NCBI GenBank assembly: GCA_963854835.1
Contig: OY978527.1
Location: 31,056,047-31,120,046 of the forward strand
DNA from: Megamerina dolium
Taxonomy: Eukaryota; Arthropoda; Insecta; Diptera; Megamerinidae
Direction of reading: 5' to 3'
DNA length: 64,000 bases
The notes below the pieces were generated by a model. The model saw only the letters and a list, made by a program, of their open reading frames with translations, did no database searches and was not told where the DNA came from. Position 1 is the first letter of the stretch. Every line of letters begins with the position of its first letter. Below, piece after piece: positions 10,018 to 21,669 of this stretch. The translations under genes and the position numbers were made by a program.

Positions 10018-11102
10018 GGGGGAAGACCACTTTGACGGTTTGAAAAAATCGAATTTTTTTTTTTTGCTTGAAATGTTCTATGAGGTGTGTATTTTAATGT
10101 AGTATGCATCTATAGTGGGTGCCGTAGCTCAGTGGTTAGTGTGTTTGCCTTCTGATCTGTAAGTCGTGGTTCAATACCCGGCTGATGCATAACAAATTTA
10201 ATATCGAAAAGATTTTTCTTTCGAACGGTACCCACCTGTCGGCAAGCAATTGGCAATTCTTCCGACAGTAACAACTTGCCATGAAAAAGCTTCTAAAAAG
10301 AACTCTGTGACAAAGCTCAGAAAACGTGATGTCACAAGTGTTCTGCCGTTCGGAACCGGCTAAAATAAGTAGGTCCATTCTAATACTGTCCAAATTTAAG
10401 ACGCACAACAGTAATGGAAGAGAAGCTCGGCCAATGAGCCCTTTGGGGCTTTAAGTGCCACATATTAATTAATTAATGCATCTATAGTCCGCCAGAAACA
10501 TTTAAACGAGGTAACGAGACGATTTATTAAAAAATTTCCCGTGGCACTGAGCGAGTTTCTAAAACTTCAAACGCGTTTATCTCGAAACGACATTTTGTAA
10601 ACTGGTGGGACATATCACGCTTGCAGTTTTCAACCGATTTTGATGAAACCTTGCAAAATTATCGAGAATTTAATTCTGCATCGAAATACTGGATGGGATT
10701 TTTGATATTTTATAATATGGATTTTTAAAGCACGATTTTGAGGCAAATTTTACAGGTAAAAAATTAACAATTTTTTATAAATAGCCACCATTTTCGTAAA
10801 AATTAACTTTTCAAAAAACGGCTTCAGTATTTCAGTGCGAAATTATATGGAGAATAACCTGCCTATCTAACTTTTGTTCCAGATTCACTTGCCAATGGGG
10901 AAAACCGGGCTGGAAGGGGGCTACGCGACCTGGTGCAGCATATACAGGGAGCCCGAGATCCAAGCAAAAAAAATTGACATTTAATGTAAAAAAGATAACT
11001 AATAAAATCATATAAAACATTTTATCATTGCAAGTTGTTTTAATGCTGAAAAAAAATTCCGAAAATACTTTATTTTCCGACAGCTCAAGGTGGTCTTCCC
11101 CC
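10018..11102 (+). mobile_element. TTAA-flanked short element copy A (contains nested SINE)
   Basis: Terminal inverted repeats GGGGGAAGACCACTTTGA (left) and GGGGGAAGACCACCTTGA (right, reverse complement), with TTAA on both sides (10014-10017, 11103-11106). Subtracting the SINE at 10116-10475 and its duplicated 12 bp leaves about 713 bp, close to the 732-bp copy at 54437-55168. No transposase is visible; the longest frame has no recognisable domain. TTAA duplication is the piggyBac signature, but the terminal sequence is not one I recognise from that family, so the class stays open. Confidence 0.8.
10116..10475 (+). mobile_element. tRNA-derived SINE, full-length copy with 12-bp TSD
   Basis: Flanked by ATGCATCTATAG at 10104-10115 and 10476-10487. 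The 5' head is tRNA-like: A-box-like TAGCTCAGTGGTTAGTG, then CTTCTGATCTGTAAGTCG and B-box-like GTGGTTCAATACC about 45 bp later. The ~280-bp body has the hallmark GGTACCCACCTGTCGGCAAG, CTGTGACAAAGCTCAG and GTTCTGCCGTTCGGAACCGG. The 3' end is GCCACATATTAATTAATTA. This is the best-preserved copy in the window and is nested in the TTAA element, which is nested in the fold-back element. Confidence 0.92.
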
Positions 11103-11454
11103 TTAAAGTAATACACAATATGCAGAATTTTCATGTACATAGTTCTTACAGCTGCAGACGAGTATCAACGACGCAATACAATAAGAATTCTACACAATAT
11201 GTTCACGAAGTAAATAGTTATATTTAGCCAAGTCGCCAAACCATTTGGATTGACGAAACTGACTAATCTTTTTTGCCGGCATACGTGAGCACGTTCAAGA
11301 GTTGTCCATCGTGCAGTTCAGCAGTTGCCGGTAACAAGGGGACCTAAGGTACACTTAGTTGGTATTATATCATCCACTTGAGTTGTCGCATTGAACCCGC
11401 CACGACGACTTGCAACGATTGTATAGTGACAGTCTTACCTCGATGGGTAGAACA

Positions 11455-11730
11455 AGGTAGAGCAAAGTTGTTACGCTTGGGGCAATACAGCTCAATGCTT
11501 AATCCAATAGAAACAGTATAGTCCAAAATTAAAGACTATGTGAAAGCGAATTTGGTTAATCCTGAAGTGCAAGGTCTCAATGTCTCAGAGCAGCGGCTCC
11601 AATATCTGGAAAGGAAAATATATGTAACAAAAGCTGCATAAACAGGAGGAGATCGCGCACAATGGGCACCACAATGCGCTACAACATTCTATGCGGATGC
11701 AATAGTGAAGCGTTATATGATGATGATATG
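11455..11730 (+). pseudogene. IS630/Tc1-type DDE transposase relict inside fold-back element
   Basis: One frame reads GQYSSMLNPIETV, then TAG where Trp is expected, SKIKDYVKANLVNPEV, LNVSEQRLQYLERKI, a stop, and WAPQCATTFYADAI. SPMLNPIE followed by W-S-K-x-K is the third catalytic (Glu) block of IS630-like DDE transposases. The C-terminal Cys/Phe-Tyr pattern is also seen in insect relatives (from memory). The matching minus-strand sequence in copy 1 (6185-6430) carries the preceding VVDN block with Asp replaced by Cys. Both copies are dead. Confidence 0.65.
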
Positions 11731-11949
11731 ATGGTCAGGTAATAATTATTTTATGTATATGAATCGGTTAGTTGGTTTATACTTTGTAAATTCAATCAAC
11801 AATTTCCGAAATAAAGTTGCCTATTCTGCAATCCAATTTACGCTTTCTGAAATCCGCTAGCCTATTTTGAATTCCAACTGACGCTCTGAAATCGAATTAT
11901 CTATTCTGCAATCCAATTGACGTTTTCTGATTTACATCTGGTATGTCAA

Positions 11950-12840
11950 TTTATTCTTTGGCTACAAGCCATTTGAAATTGTTTTTATTGTTGGTACTGT
12001 GTTGGACTGCGTAAAAAGACGCGTGAAAATAACTTCGGCGGAGAAAGACGCGTAAACATGGTTGACGGCGGTATCAGCACACTCCTTCAATGAATCCATA
12101 ATTGAAAATATATAAAAAATAAAATTCACTAATTTTTACCATTCGGTCACACAACTGCAGCGGCGCCAACTGTCCAGTCGTCAAATGTGTTTACGCGATG
12201 CCTAAACGATAGTTGGGTTGTTATTAGTTCAAGAATGGTTGGTGTTAAAAACAAGCAATATCAGACAGTAACCTCGGCCATCTCTAATATAACGGCTATT
12301 TTGGTACCACGGCTACTCTCTTGGTATTTTTTGGCCGTAAAGCAGTTCAATGTATTGAAGCCGACGTAAGTGCACCTAAGGACTTAAAATCTCCCTTTCA
12401 TCAGCAGGAAAGGTTATGTCAACAGTTTTGTAATGTTTTGTAAGTCGACTATCTTGAGGGTGACGAAATAATTAACTCAGAATATTATTCAAGCTTTTTG
12501 CAATAATTTGATTAGAAAATACTTGAGAAAAAAATTGTTTACCAAGAAAATGCATTTGCTCACAAAAGTGTTTTAACGATGGCTTAAACATCCACAATAT
12601 TCACTAGGTTTGGGTACTAGCGACTATTACACTGTTATACAAAATTGGGTCAATCTCCGCGATTCCAAGAACCACAAATATAGGCCGATAGTATATTTAC
12701 AAAAAATGAAAACCACTTTTTTGAAAAACAAAAAGCACACTTTATCGTTAGGGTATAGTAAGACGATGTAAGATAGCCGTCGGAACATTTCACTGCTCTA
12801 GAAACTTACGTTTTTGTGTTTTTGGGGTAAATATGTTAAT
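11950..12840. other. Unassigned sequence between fold-back element and SINE
   Basis: AT-rich DNA with short open frames only. The phrase CACTCCTTCAA recurs near 1500 and 12083, but I could not define an element. No gene is recognisable. Confidence 0.4.
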
Positions 12841-12841
12841 G

Positions 12842-13190
12842 TGGTGTGCTGTAGCTCAGTGACCTTCTGAGATGTAGGTCGTGGGTTCAATCCCAGGCTG
12901 AAGCGTCACCTTTAATATCGAAAAGATGTTTCTTTCGAACAGTACCCACCTGTCGGCAAGCAATTGCGAATTCTTCCGGCAGTAACAATTTGCCATGGAA
13001 AAGCTTCTAAAAGAACTCTGTGACAAAGCTCAGAAAAAGTGATGTCGCTAGAGTTCTGCCGTTCGGAACCGGCTAAAATAAGTAGGTCCCTCCTGTCCAA
13101 AATTTAACATGCACAACAGTAATGGAAGAGAAGATCGGTCAAAGAGCCCTTCGGAGCTTATAAGCGTCACATATTTTTTTAAAATAATTT
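12842..13190 (+). mobile_element. tRNA-derived SINE copy, head partly deleted
   Basis: Head GCTGTAGCTCAGTGACCTTC lacks about 17 bp between the A box and CTTCTGA. The B-box region GTCGTGGGTTCAATCCCAGG is intact. The body matches the family through GCCGTTCGGAACCGG, and the end is GCGTCACATATTTTTTT. No target duplication is evident. Confidence 0.88.
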
Positions 13191-13214
13191 TTTTGGAACC
13201 TCTGCAAATTACTG

Positions 13215-13425
13215 TTCCTTGACTACAATAGCGTCTTCATTCGACGAAAAACGCTTTCAACGAAGTGATTGTTTCAATTTTCTGAAGAGATAGTCGCTGG
13301 GGCTGGTGAATACGGTGTGCGTTCAAGCATTTACATTTTATTTCATTCAATTTAGCTATCGTCAAAACACTTGTGAGAATATGTACATTGTCTTGATGAA
13401 AAATGTTAACCATAAACTTGTTTCA
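13215..13425 (-). pseudogene. Tc1/mariner transposase fragment (catalytic centre)
   Basis: On the minus strand, stitched across frames, the peptide resembles the second and third Asp blocks of mariner transposases: a DNVHILTSVLTIAKLNEI-like part (compare HQDNAPxHTS...AKLxEL) and a PYSPAPA-like part (compare PYSPDLAPSD). Many indels are present. Assignment rests on pattern only. Confidence 0.4.
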
Positions 13426-13599
13426 GTTTAGGTTCATAGGTAGTAAATCCAGGTCAAATCCAAATCGATTGTTTTAACTCCAAATTACGCTGAGAAATTT
13501 GTTTTCGATTCAGTTTCTGAAAAGATTTTTCATATGTAATTCTTCAGGTAAAATATGGAGTACTCGCTCATCTGAAAAGAATATGATATAAGCAATTTC

Positions 13600-13860
13600 A
13601 CGCTTAGTCAAATTGGGATCTCCACAAACACACTTCAGTGGCCTTGCAATCTGGGAAGTGTGTGTCTAAAAACAATCTAAGCGATTCAGCAGAAGTCTCC
13701 TTGTACGTTCCACTTTGAGATAAGCGGTGCTGGTATATTCCTGGGAGAGAACTTTCCAGGACGTAACAGAGTTGATCCAATCGACTTACAGAATTTTTTC
13801 CAGTCATCGCCTTTGGTTTCGCTGATAGCTTCCGTGTCACTTCTTTCTCCTTACTGGACA
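13600..13860 (-). pseudogene. R1/I-type LINE fragment upstream of reverse transcriptase
   Basis: The minus-strand frame 13604-13840 contains SAESLRLFLDTHFPDCKATE, which resembles the conserved E-S-L-x-L-L-x-THFP segment just before the RT domain of R1/I/Jockey-like ORF2 proteins (from memory). It is broken on both sides. It is not adjacent to the other LINE fragments and is therefore a separate relict. Confidence 0.5.
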
Positions 13861-13963
13861 GGATTTCTTGTACGCGGAATTAAACAATACCTCAAGCTTT
13901 CCTACTCTTTCGTCCAGGTCATCTAGAGGGTCGATTTTTATTCAATTAAATATGTCAATGATG

Positions 13964-14312
13964 GTTCGCCTTCTGATCTGTAGGTCGGTGGTTCAATCCC
14001 CGGCTGATGCATAACAAATTTAATATCGATAAGATTTTTCTTTCGAACGGTACCCACCTGTTGGCAAGCAATTGGCAATTCTTCCGACAGTAACAACTTG
14101 CCATGAAAAAGCTTCTTAAAGAACTCTGTGACAAAGCTCAGAAAAAGTGATGTCACAAGTGTTCTGCCGTTCGGAACCGGCTAAAATAAGTAGGTCCCTT
14201 CTAATATTGTCCAAAATTTAAGACGCACAACAGTAATGGAAGAGAAGCTCGGCCAATGAGCCCTTTGGGGATTTATGTGGCCACATATTTATTTATTTAT
14301 TTTTTTTTATGG
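13964..14312 (+). mobile_element. tRNA-derived SINE copy, 5'-truncated in the A box
   Basis: Begins at TTCGCCTTCTGATCTGTAGG, keeps the B box (GTGGTTCAATCCCCGG), the body and the 3' end GCCACATATTTATTTATTTA. It is close in sequence to the copies at 10116 and 30364, so it is relatively young. Confidence 0.9.
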
Positions 14313-14319
14313 TATAACA

Positions 14320-14620
14320 CTCTAACAGATGATGATTGTACCATATTCAGTTCTTGACGGTAATGCAAACAGGTGCGAAAGTCTTGCGAAGGACTTTTCT
14401 TGCAAAAACGCTCAACATTCTTTCATATAATGATAGCCATGACGAGAGATTAATAGAGTATTGTTGTATTCATGAATTTACATATTGCTCCTTCATAGGA
14501 ACTGTCATACTTGGTCAAATTTATGCAACTATTTAGGTTAACAGTAAATGCTGTTGTAAACAAAGCAAATTTCAGATATTTAATAAGTCATTGTTAAGTG
14601 AAAACATTTAAATTTGAAAT

Positions 14621-14651
<31 letters not shown>

Positions 14652-15952
14652 TAGAGGCTGACTGGCAACAATGAATACAAATTAAGAATATTGTTTAAGC
14701 CTAAAGTATAGCATACCGATGCGTCTGTATGTACTTTACTACCTACCAATACATGATATCGTAAATGTGTAAATGAGAAGCTCGAAAATATGAAATCAAT
14801 AAACATTGAATGGGAAAATAGAAAGGGAGTGTGAATAAGTTAAACAATATAAACACTTTGATTAACCTCAACAGACTGATTTGTGGATGCACAGGTAAAA
14901 TCAATGTCTTTAATGAATTCATAATATATGGAAAACTATGCACCTTACATCTTTCGTCTTTTTTAATAATTTCATTTATTTGTATTTAGTTTTTGTTCAA
15001 TCAAAAAAAAAAAAAAAACAACTGAAAAACACACATCTGTATGTTCAAACGTGTGAAGAATAAATAATAATAATAATCATAATGATAACGAAAAGAACAC
15101 ATTTCATTTGCATTGAAAAGTAATTGACCAGCTAACTAACCAACTATCAATTCGGCTATCAATTCTATCTACATAAATGTATATGTATTGTATGTATATC
15201 AAATTAAAAAGAAATGAAAAGAGAAGAAAAGAAACGAAACGAAAAAAAGAAAAATCATTGAAATCATTCACAATTATTAAAATACATAATCATATCATAA
15301 CACTATTAGTATAACCAGTTCAATAAAAGCAATAAATGTATCACAGGGTATCCATATACATACATATGTAGTCAACAAGAATAAGATAAGCGTTCTAGTC
15401 AGTTGTTGGTCATCTTGCCATATCAAACAGCCAACAATACATAAAGTAAATACAAAAGAAAAAAACAGAAAAGATACACAAAAAGAGAGAAAATCGTCGA
15501 CAAAAAATAATAATAATGTTGAAAAATTAATAAGCAATAAAATTGCCATGAAATTAATATTCCCATGAATCTCGTGAATATCATGCTGTGCACATCAGCA
15601 GCGCTAGAGAGTGCCGGCATACAATAACAAGAATACGCATATCAGATTCATACTGTAAAACACGACTGTAAGTATCCCGATGTTACCAAAAAACAAAAAA
15701 TGGTAAATTGTGCTGAAGGTGAAGGAATTATGCTACTCTTTATGTTGTTTTGTGTGTGAACACGATTTACCAAACCAAACCAAGCCAAAACGGGAGAGAG
15801 TGAATGAGTAAAAATCCCAGCTAAGTGACTTGAAATAAAATAGTCCAATAAGCTCAAAAGAAACGAAATAAAGATGAGAACATAATCATCAACAGCAGCA
15901 TCACCGTCATCAACATTATATGGTGATCATCATCGCATTCACCTCCAATACA

Positions 15953-15983
<31 letters not shown>

Positions 15984-16383
15984 GTATGTACCATCGTTCA
16001 TAAATAATATTTTATTTTGTGGATGTTGTTATTGTTAGTGAACTACTTTATGGCATGTTGAAGCTACACACACACAGATTTATACACATACCTATGCATA
16101 AACATAGACACTTATACATCACTTAATTTAAGAGCATTTAATATAAAGGCATTTAGTAACTCTATTAATTTGGTTGCTATGTTGTTACGGTTGCTTTTGC
16201 TGCTGCTGTTGTTGTTGTTGTTTGTTGGTATTGTTTTTGGAAAGGCCGACAATATTCCATAAATAAAAGGATTAACGCATTTTTGCTTATGCGCTTGAAA
16301 GATCTTTTCATTACTGACGTTCACTGATAATTCGGATGATGATGATGTTGCTATATATATATGTATGTATGTACACACATGCA

Positions 16384-16414
<31 letters not shown>

Positions 16415-17140
16415 CATACATATGTTGGCATTTTATAAATGTGCTTTACTCGAACTGAAATTGAATTGAATCAATCCAACACATACATAAACTAAACCTG
16501 TTATATGATCCTAAGCAAAACTTCCTTTTTGTTTTGTTTATTGGTATTGTAAATGTTGCTCTTCGATTGCCCATAGGCGTCGTAATCACCATAATAATTA
16601 TCATATAAACACGGCTCAATCTTTATCATACATATGCACATACATATATACGAGTACCTACTATATACTTACTTACTTATAAATGTATATGTATATATAT
16701 ATATATTGCTTTTTATTGTTGTTATTTATATAATTTTTGTTAGCCGTTACAAATTTGATTGGAATGAGAAGATTAACATTACCCAAAGTTGAAATAACGA
16801 CGGCGATAACACTATTGTATACATAAATATCAGTGTACACTACATAAATGTGTATGTGAACATGTGTATAAGGTGACCAATCAAATATTAATTAATTTAA
16901 AAGTTTTTATACCGATTATTAAGAGCGTCTCGAGACAAGCTCATTTTTTAAATACAAAAAATCTATGATTTTTATTGAAAAAATAATAATAATACATGAA
17001 TAAGAATACAGGACGAGAGGAAATATACGATCGATCGGCAGAAGCAACAAGAAGAAGTAAAGAGACAAATAACAGTAACAAAAAAAAAAAAACGTGTTAA
17101 CAATAAACCTATATCTGCAAAGACTATTCGCACTCACTGT
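14320..17140. other. Unique-looking intergenic DNA with microsatellites
   Basis: Contains (CA)n at 14621-14646, poly(A) at 15003-15018, (CATA)n at 15950-15980 and 16377-16412, (TGT/TGC)n at about 16198-16222 and (AT)n near 16690-16706. No conserved coding exon was recognised. The density of simple repeats resembles ordinary dipteran intergenic or long-intron DNA. Confidence 0.5.
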
Positions 17141-17149
17141 GCAACAAAA

Positions 17150-17415
17150 GAGAGCTAAGGACTTACGGCTATCAGCTATGGGGAAGTGCAAGTAGTTCAA
17201 AGATGCTAAATTTAGCCCAATCGAGCCCAATCAAAAATCTTGTGGACAATAAATGAGGCACCCTGATTTGTCATCAGTGCCAGTATCCATAAAGATATAG
17301 AAATACCTTTAGCAGAAGAAAAAGTTGTTCGACTTAAACATGATTACCTACAAAATTTTTTAAATCATCCAAATCCTCTTGCAAGAAACTTGTTAAGCAA
17401 AATTTTACAAAAGCC
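17150..17415 (+). pseudogene. Jockey-type LINE ORF2 C-terminal fragment
   Basis: Plus-strand reading, with frameshifts, gives LRTYGYQLWGSASSSKMLNL and then IPLAEEKVVRLKHDYLQNF followed by HPNPLARNLLSK. This fits the C-terminal region of Jockey-clade ORF2 proteins (TYG-x-x-LWG-x-AS ... HPNPLAxNLL). Only about 265 bp remain. A SINE 3' end follows 20 bp later. Confidence 0.7.
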
Positions 17416-17435
17416 TACATGTAATTATATTTTCT

Positions 17436-17477
17436 CTGTCAAAGAGACCTTCAGGGCTTATAAGTGCCACATATTAT
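17436..17477 (+). mobile_element. SINE 3'-end fragment
   Basis: CAAAGAGACCTTCAGGGCTT followed by ATAAGTGCCACATATTATAG matches the last ~40 bp of the SINE family (GAGCCCTTCGGGGCTTTAAG then TGCCACATATT). The rest of the element is absent. Confidence 0.6.
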
Positions 17478-17479
17478 AG

Positions 17480-20400
17480 ACTTTGTTTTAAGATTCGAAA
17501 ACTTATTGGTAGACTCTTAAGATATGTTCAATAAACAAGCAGTAGTAAAAAAGATTACAATCCGAATTCAATATTATTGAGTTTTCTCGCATTTTTGGAT
17601 GCGTATGAAAAAATGTTTTTTTTTACATAAAATTTCTTTAAAATAAATTGTCTTTTAAATAAAGCTTAGAAGATCAAGCAGATTTTCATTCATGTTACGC
17701 CAAATCCTTGAGGTAACCCCAGCAAGGGTTTACTATCTTCAACATTCTCAGGGGTGGGAAAACAGTAGCGTCGATAAGGTCTTATGGTGAACGAGACAAG
17801 ACGAAATATTGTCACCAAGTAAAATCCTATTGTTGCTGTTCCTCATGGTTAAAACCGAAATTATAAAAAAAAACTCTTAAGTGAGTGCTAAAAAGATATT
17901 CAGAAATAAGAGCACAATATACCAAAATTATAATTATTTTTTTTTTAGTCTTAAAAAAATGTTCAAAAAGCAGAGTCTAAGCTAAATTATACAAAATTCT
18001 TTTAATTTCTGGAGTCATATGGAGTATGGTCAGATAATATTAAGTAGAATAAGCAATTTGTGTTATTTCTGCACCGCTATTTTTCGTCTAAATTCTCAGA
18101 CCTTAGTAAATTTTTTAAAATATGTTTAAAAAGTACTTTTAGTTGGAACAAATAGCGAAAACCGGTAATTATAGTCGCACCTGTGGCAACAAGTAATAAT
18201 AGCTAAAGTTAATATTACTATTTCGATTTTAAGCAAGGCATTTTTAAATGTTGAGCGAAAACCACAAAAATAAAGCTTAGTACTAAACCACATGCGACAT
18301 CTTGAAGAACATTAAATATGAAAAAAAAAGAAATTAGATGCCAATATTCACTACTCATAATTTGCCTCTAATTGAAGTAAAAGTTAATCTAATCAGACAA
18401 TCGAAATTTCGTTTTCAAATCGAATTGAGAGAAAATCCTACATATGTACTTACATAGATAAACTATCTTAATATTATATGATTATCTAATTTTATTTTAA
18501 TCTCATAAATGTTGTCAGATTTCTACATCAGACAAGCTATGTATATTATATGAGCTTTCAACAAAAAAACCGCTGACAATAACAATAGGAAATATATTAT
18601 ACTCATAAATAACACAATGAGCAAATATACACGGATGCATCTGTATGGTTGGCTGTAAATGTAAGGGCATTCAAGTAGTATGTACGAGTATGTATGTGAA
18701 AATCTTAACAGATTGTTATAATTGAGTTTTCCCCTAACCCGTGTTACCAACTGATAGATAAACCGCCTCTCTCGCTCTCTCGAGAGAAAAATATTGAAAC
18801 CTGCATTGCTGACACCAAATATCATTATAATGAAGTGTTGGTGTTGGAATGACTTTTAATTTACTTCTATCCACACCACAACTTCAATCCCTGGTGGGTT
18901 ATATAGCCACGCCAAAAATTACAATATCCGCCAGACACGCACGCATTGCAACTACATAACATATAGTAAATGTATGCTACGATTGAATCAAAAATATACT
19001 GAAAATTGTGCAAAGAATCATCCCTCAAATCAGAGTTGCCAGAATGACGATTTATCGTGCCAATGGCGATTTAACGATTTTTCCCGAATGTCTTGATTTT
19101 TCTTGAATGATATGTGAGGACTAAATCCCGTAAAAGAATCTACAGTCAAATTTTTCAACGAGTATCTAAACTGAAAAGGAGACTAAAAGTACTTGTGCAT
19201 CTTGTAATTATAATTTTAAATGTTTGTGTGAAAAAGTGGGGAAGAGATTCACGTCAAACGATTAAAAATAATGTGATTTTCTTGTTTGACAATGTTTGCT
19301 TTATTTATTACTGCAGTGACGTGTAACACAAATTTAAAAATACAAACTATTAAAAAGGTCTTAGAAAATGTTAATAGTATTTTTTTTTTGTAAATTAAGA
19401 AAAAGGAAATTAAAACCATTTTTAATGGGGTAGTGTCAAAACTGCAAAACATTAAAAAGTTCTATCAGAAATAAAGAAAAATATATGTCAAATATTTTTC
19501 GATACACTTTCGATTATACACATTTTTTGTTTTTTTTTTTTTTTTTTGAAAACATAAATGGTCATACCAACTCATAATTTTGTGGGCATAGAATTCAAAT
19601 TTTTTCCCTACGATTTATTTTCAAAAGTTTCTGGCAACATTGCCACTATTCTATGTATCATATATTTAATGACAAGTGTTTTCTTTGACATGCTGAGTGC
19701 TACCCTGTACATTATGAAACAAACTGCGGTAATGTACTGGTTCAGTATTTGAGCACATCATTAATTTGTTTTACGGAGATTATCTATTTTTTTTATTGTT
19801 ATGAATGAGGTCCAACTTTCGCAGCACAAGTGGTGGTTTTTGTGACCAAAAGTCATATTTAAAAATTCAAGATTATAAAATACAGATGCATTTTATAAAG
19901 TATACACTGGAATTATGATGATTTACGAATCGTTTTTAAAGCTCTATTTAGATATATATATACACTAAGTATCCAAAGAGAAGACGTAAAAAATCAAGTT
20001 ACCAATTTATTACTTATAAATGATGTCTTGATATTAACGTAAGATTCATTTTGGTAGAAAATACAGGTGCCATAAGCAATACACACACATAACTCGCTGT
20101 ACGGCCTAGGTAAGTTTCGTAAAAGTTGGCGGTGAAATAAATAGCCGTATAACGAATCAATTATTTTCATATCAATTCATTCGACATTTGTGTAATACAC
20201 CCGAGTAAGAGCACAGAATTTGAATCGTATAACGAAATATTGTGGATCTTAAATCGAAAACATGCCATATATATCTATTGCAAATTAGGGTTCTTCCTTT
20301 TCCAGGTCTACTTGAGGTAATTCCTGCATGATTTTTGAATATTTTTTGTCAAATGATGTGTTTTTTCATGTTCAAAGGAAACCCTGAAACATGTTCTAGG

Positions 20401-20980
20401 CTGTTTTCGTGTCCGCAAAAAGTGTGCTACCTACTTTTTGAAAGTTCTCTTCCAATGTTGAAAGATTTGTGAAATTTTACTTGTCATTAATCGATCATTT
20501 TTTCGTCCATATTTTTATATGTTTCGCGCTTTTACGATATTAATGTTGTTCATGCATCATGCTTAGTCCTTTCTCTACACATCTTTGTGCATTCCTGTAT
20601 ACAAATGACAAGATCTCTTTCTATTCAAACTATCAGTTGAACTGCATTCACTTAAATGCTTACTCTTTTCGAATCTTTATTTATTCTCGTCGCTTTGAAT
20701 TTAGATAGTCCTCATACGATCTCAATAGCTTTTTGCAATTTTTCTTTGTTATGTACTATTTCTCTTTAGTACAATACAACAAATTTCGTTTGGACTTTTC
20801 AGAGGTAGCATCGCAAATACTGACCAGGTGTGAAAATCGATTAAAGCTTAAACTAAAGTGACCATACTTTTTTGAGACGAAATATAATAGACATTTTTTT
20901 TATTCAAATAAAATGTTACATAAAAACAATGAAATACAATTCATGTGTCTATCTCTTGACTCGCACTGCAAATATCCTTC
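17480..20980. other. Intergenic DNA without recognised genes
   Basis: AT-rich with homopolymer runs (for example T at about 19529-19547). I inspected the frames near 18523-18825 and 19114-19326 and saw no domain. No RNA gene or transposon could be assigned. Confidence 0.45.
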
Positions 20981-20984
20981 AAAT

Positions 20985-21669
20985 ATTTGTTTTGCCCCGA
21001 TATTTTTGGCAATATTTTTTCAAAGTATTTATATGTAACGGTGTCTTTTCCGAAGTTCAGATCTTGACTGCAGAAAAAAATTTTCTACTAGCGCAGAGGT
21101 TCCTGGCAAACACTGAGTGTATTCGACGGTTGCTGTCAGTGTTTCGAATAGAGTGTCTCTACGGGGCAATTGCGTGAAACATTCGGCACATCGTTCATCT
21201 ACTGGTTTTTCTTTTCTGGTTCACTTCTTGATTTGTCGTCCGTCCGTTATAAATAATTTTGCGCTCAAGAATTGTCCAAAGGCTTTTATAGGCGTGTTCT
21301 CTGTAAATTAAATGAAAATTTGTTTATTTTTTATTTTTTGTTTCGTATTTATAATTTACCTTTTAAAAATTATTTTTCATGAGATAATCGATGATTTCTC
21401 TATGTCCGACCAAATCTGTGAAGCTCTCAATAGAATCCATTTGAAAGTTTGCATATGACGAAACTGGTCGCACCAAAGCTTAAAATATTTGTACTAACCA
21501 TCTCGAAAATCATCTGGGTGTGCTTTGATTTGTCGTGTTCTATGTCCAGAATTTTCGAAAATTGCTGTTTACGCACTGGGTTCTGGAGAAAAGAAGTCGA
21601 ACTCATTTGTCGCTTTCATTTGGTCCAGCAATTCGATGAGAATCTCTTAGATAGCGACAGCTGGTATAT
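20985..21669 (-). pseudogene. hAT-like transposase relict, C-terminal part
   Basis: Minus-strand translation across frames contains CLPGTSALVENFF (21045-21125), resembling the hAT dimerisation block (PxTSAxVERxFS). Upstream on the same strand are fragments such as LIELLDQMKATNE. It reads in the same direction as the 22557-23020 fragment, and the two are separated only by a LINE A insertion with matching target duplication. I therefore treat them as one interrupted element. Confidence 0.5.

Larger units (their letters stand above)
9534..11946 (-). mobile_element. Fold-back element copy 2 with IS630-like core, split by a TTAA element
   Basis: The left arm at about 9545-9780 has the ~20-bp unit (GATTTCAGAAAG...) and an end CTACACC...AATCAGAAAACATC like copy 1. 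The right arm at about 11795-11935 has the inverted unit and ends GACGTTTTCTGATTTACAT. Sequence inside the left arm (9780-9900) is the reverse complement of the segment next to the right arm of copy 1 (TTTTTTAAAGCAAAAT), so the copies are oppositely oriented. The centre holds a DDE relict (11455-11730). A TTAA-flanked element with its own SINE is inserted at 10018-11102. Confidence 0.75.

Noticed and set aside
10121..10195. tRNA gene-like sequence with A and B boxes (also at 30366, 57972 and elsewhere)
   Set aside because: The head is followed by the same ~280-bp body in each copy and flanked by TSDs, and acceptor-stem pairing is not kept; these are SINE heads, not functional tRNA genes.
15950..16412. 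Short CATA repeat arrays considered as CRISPR-like or satellite DNA
   Set aside because: No spaced unique spacers; simple tetranucleotide microsatellites common in flies.
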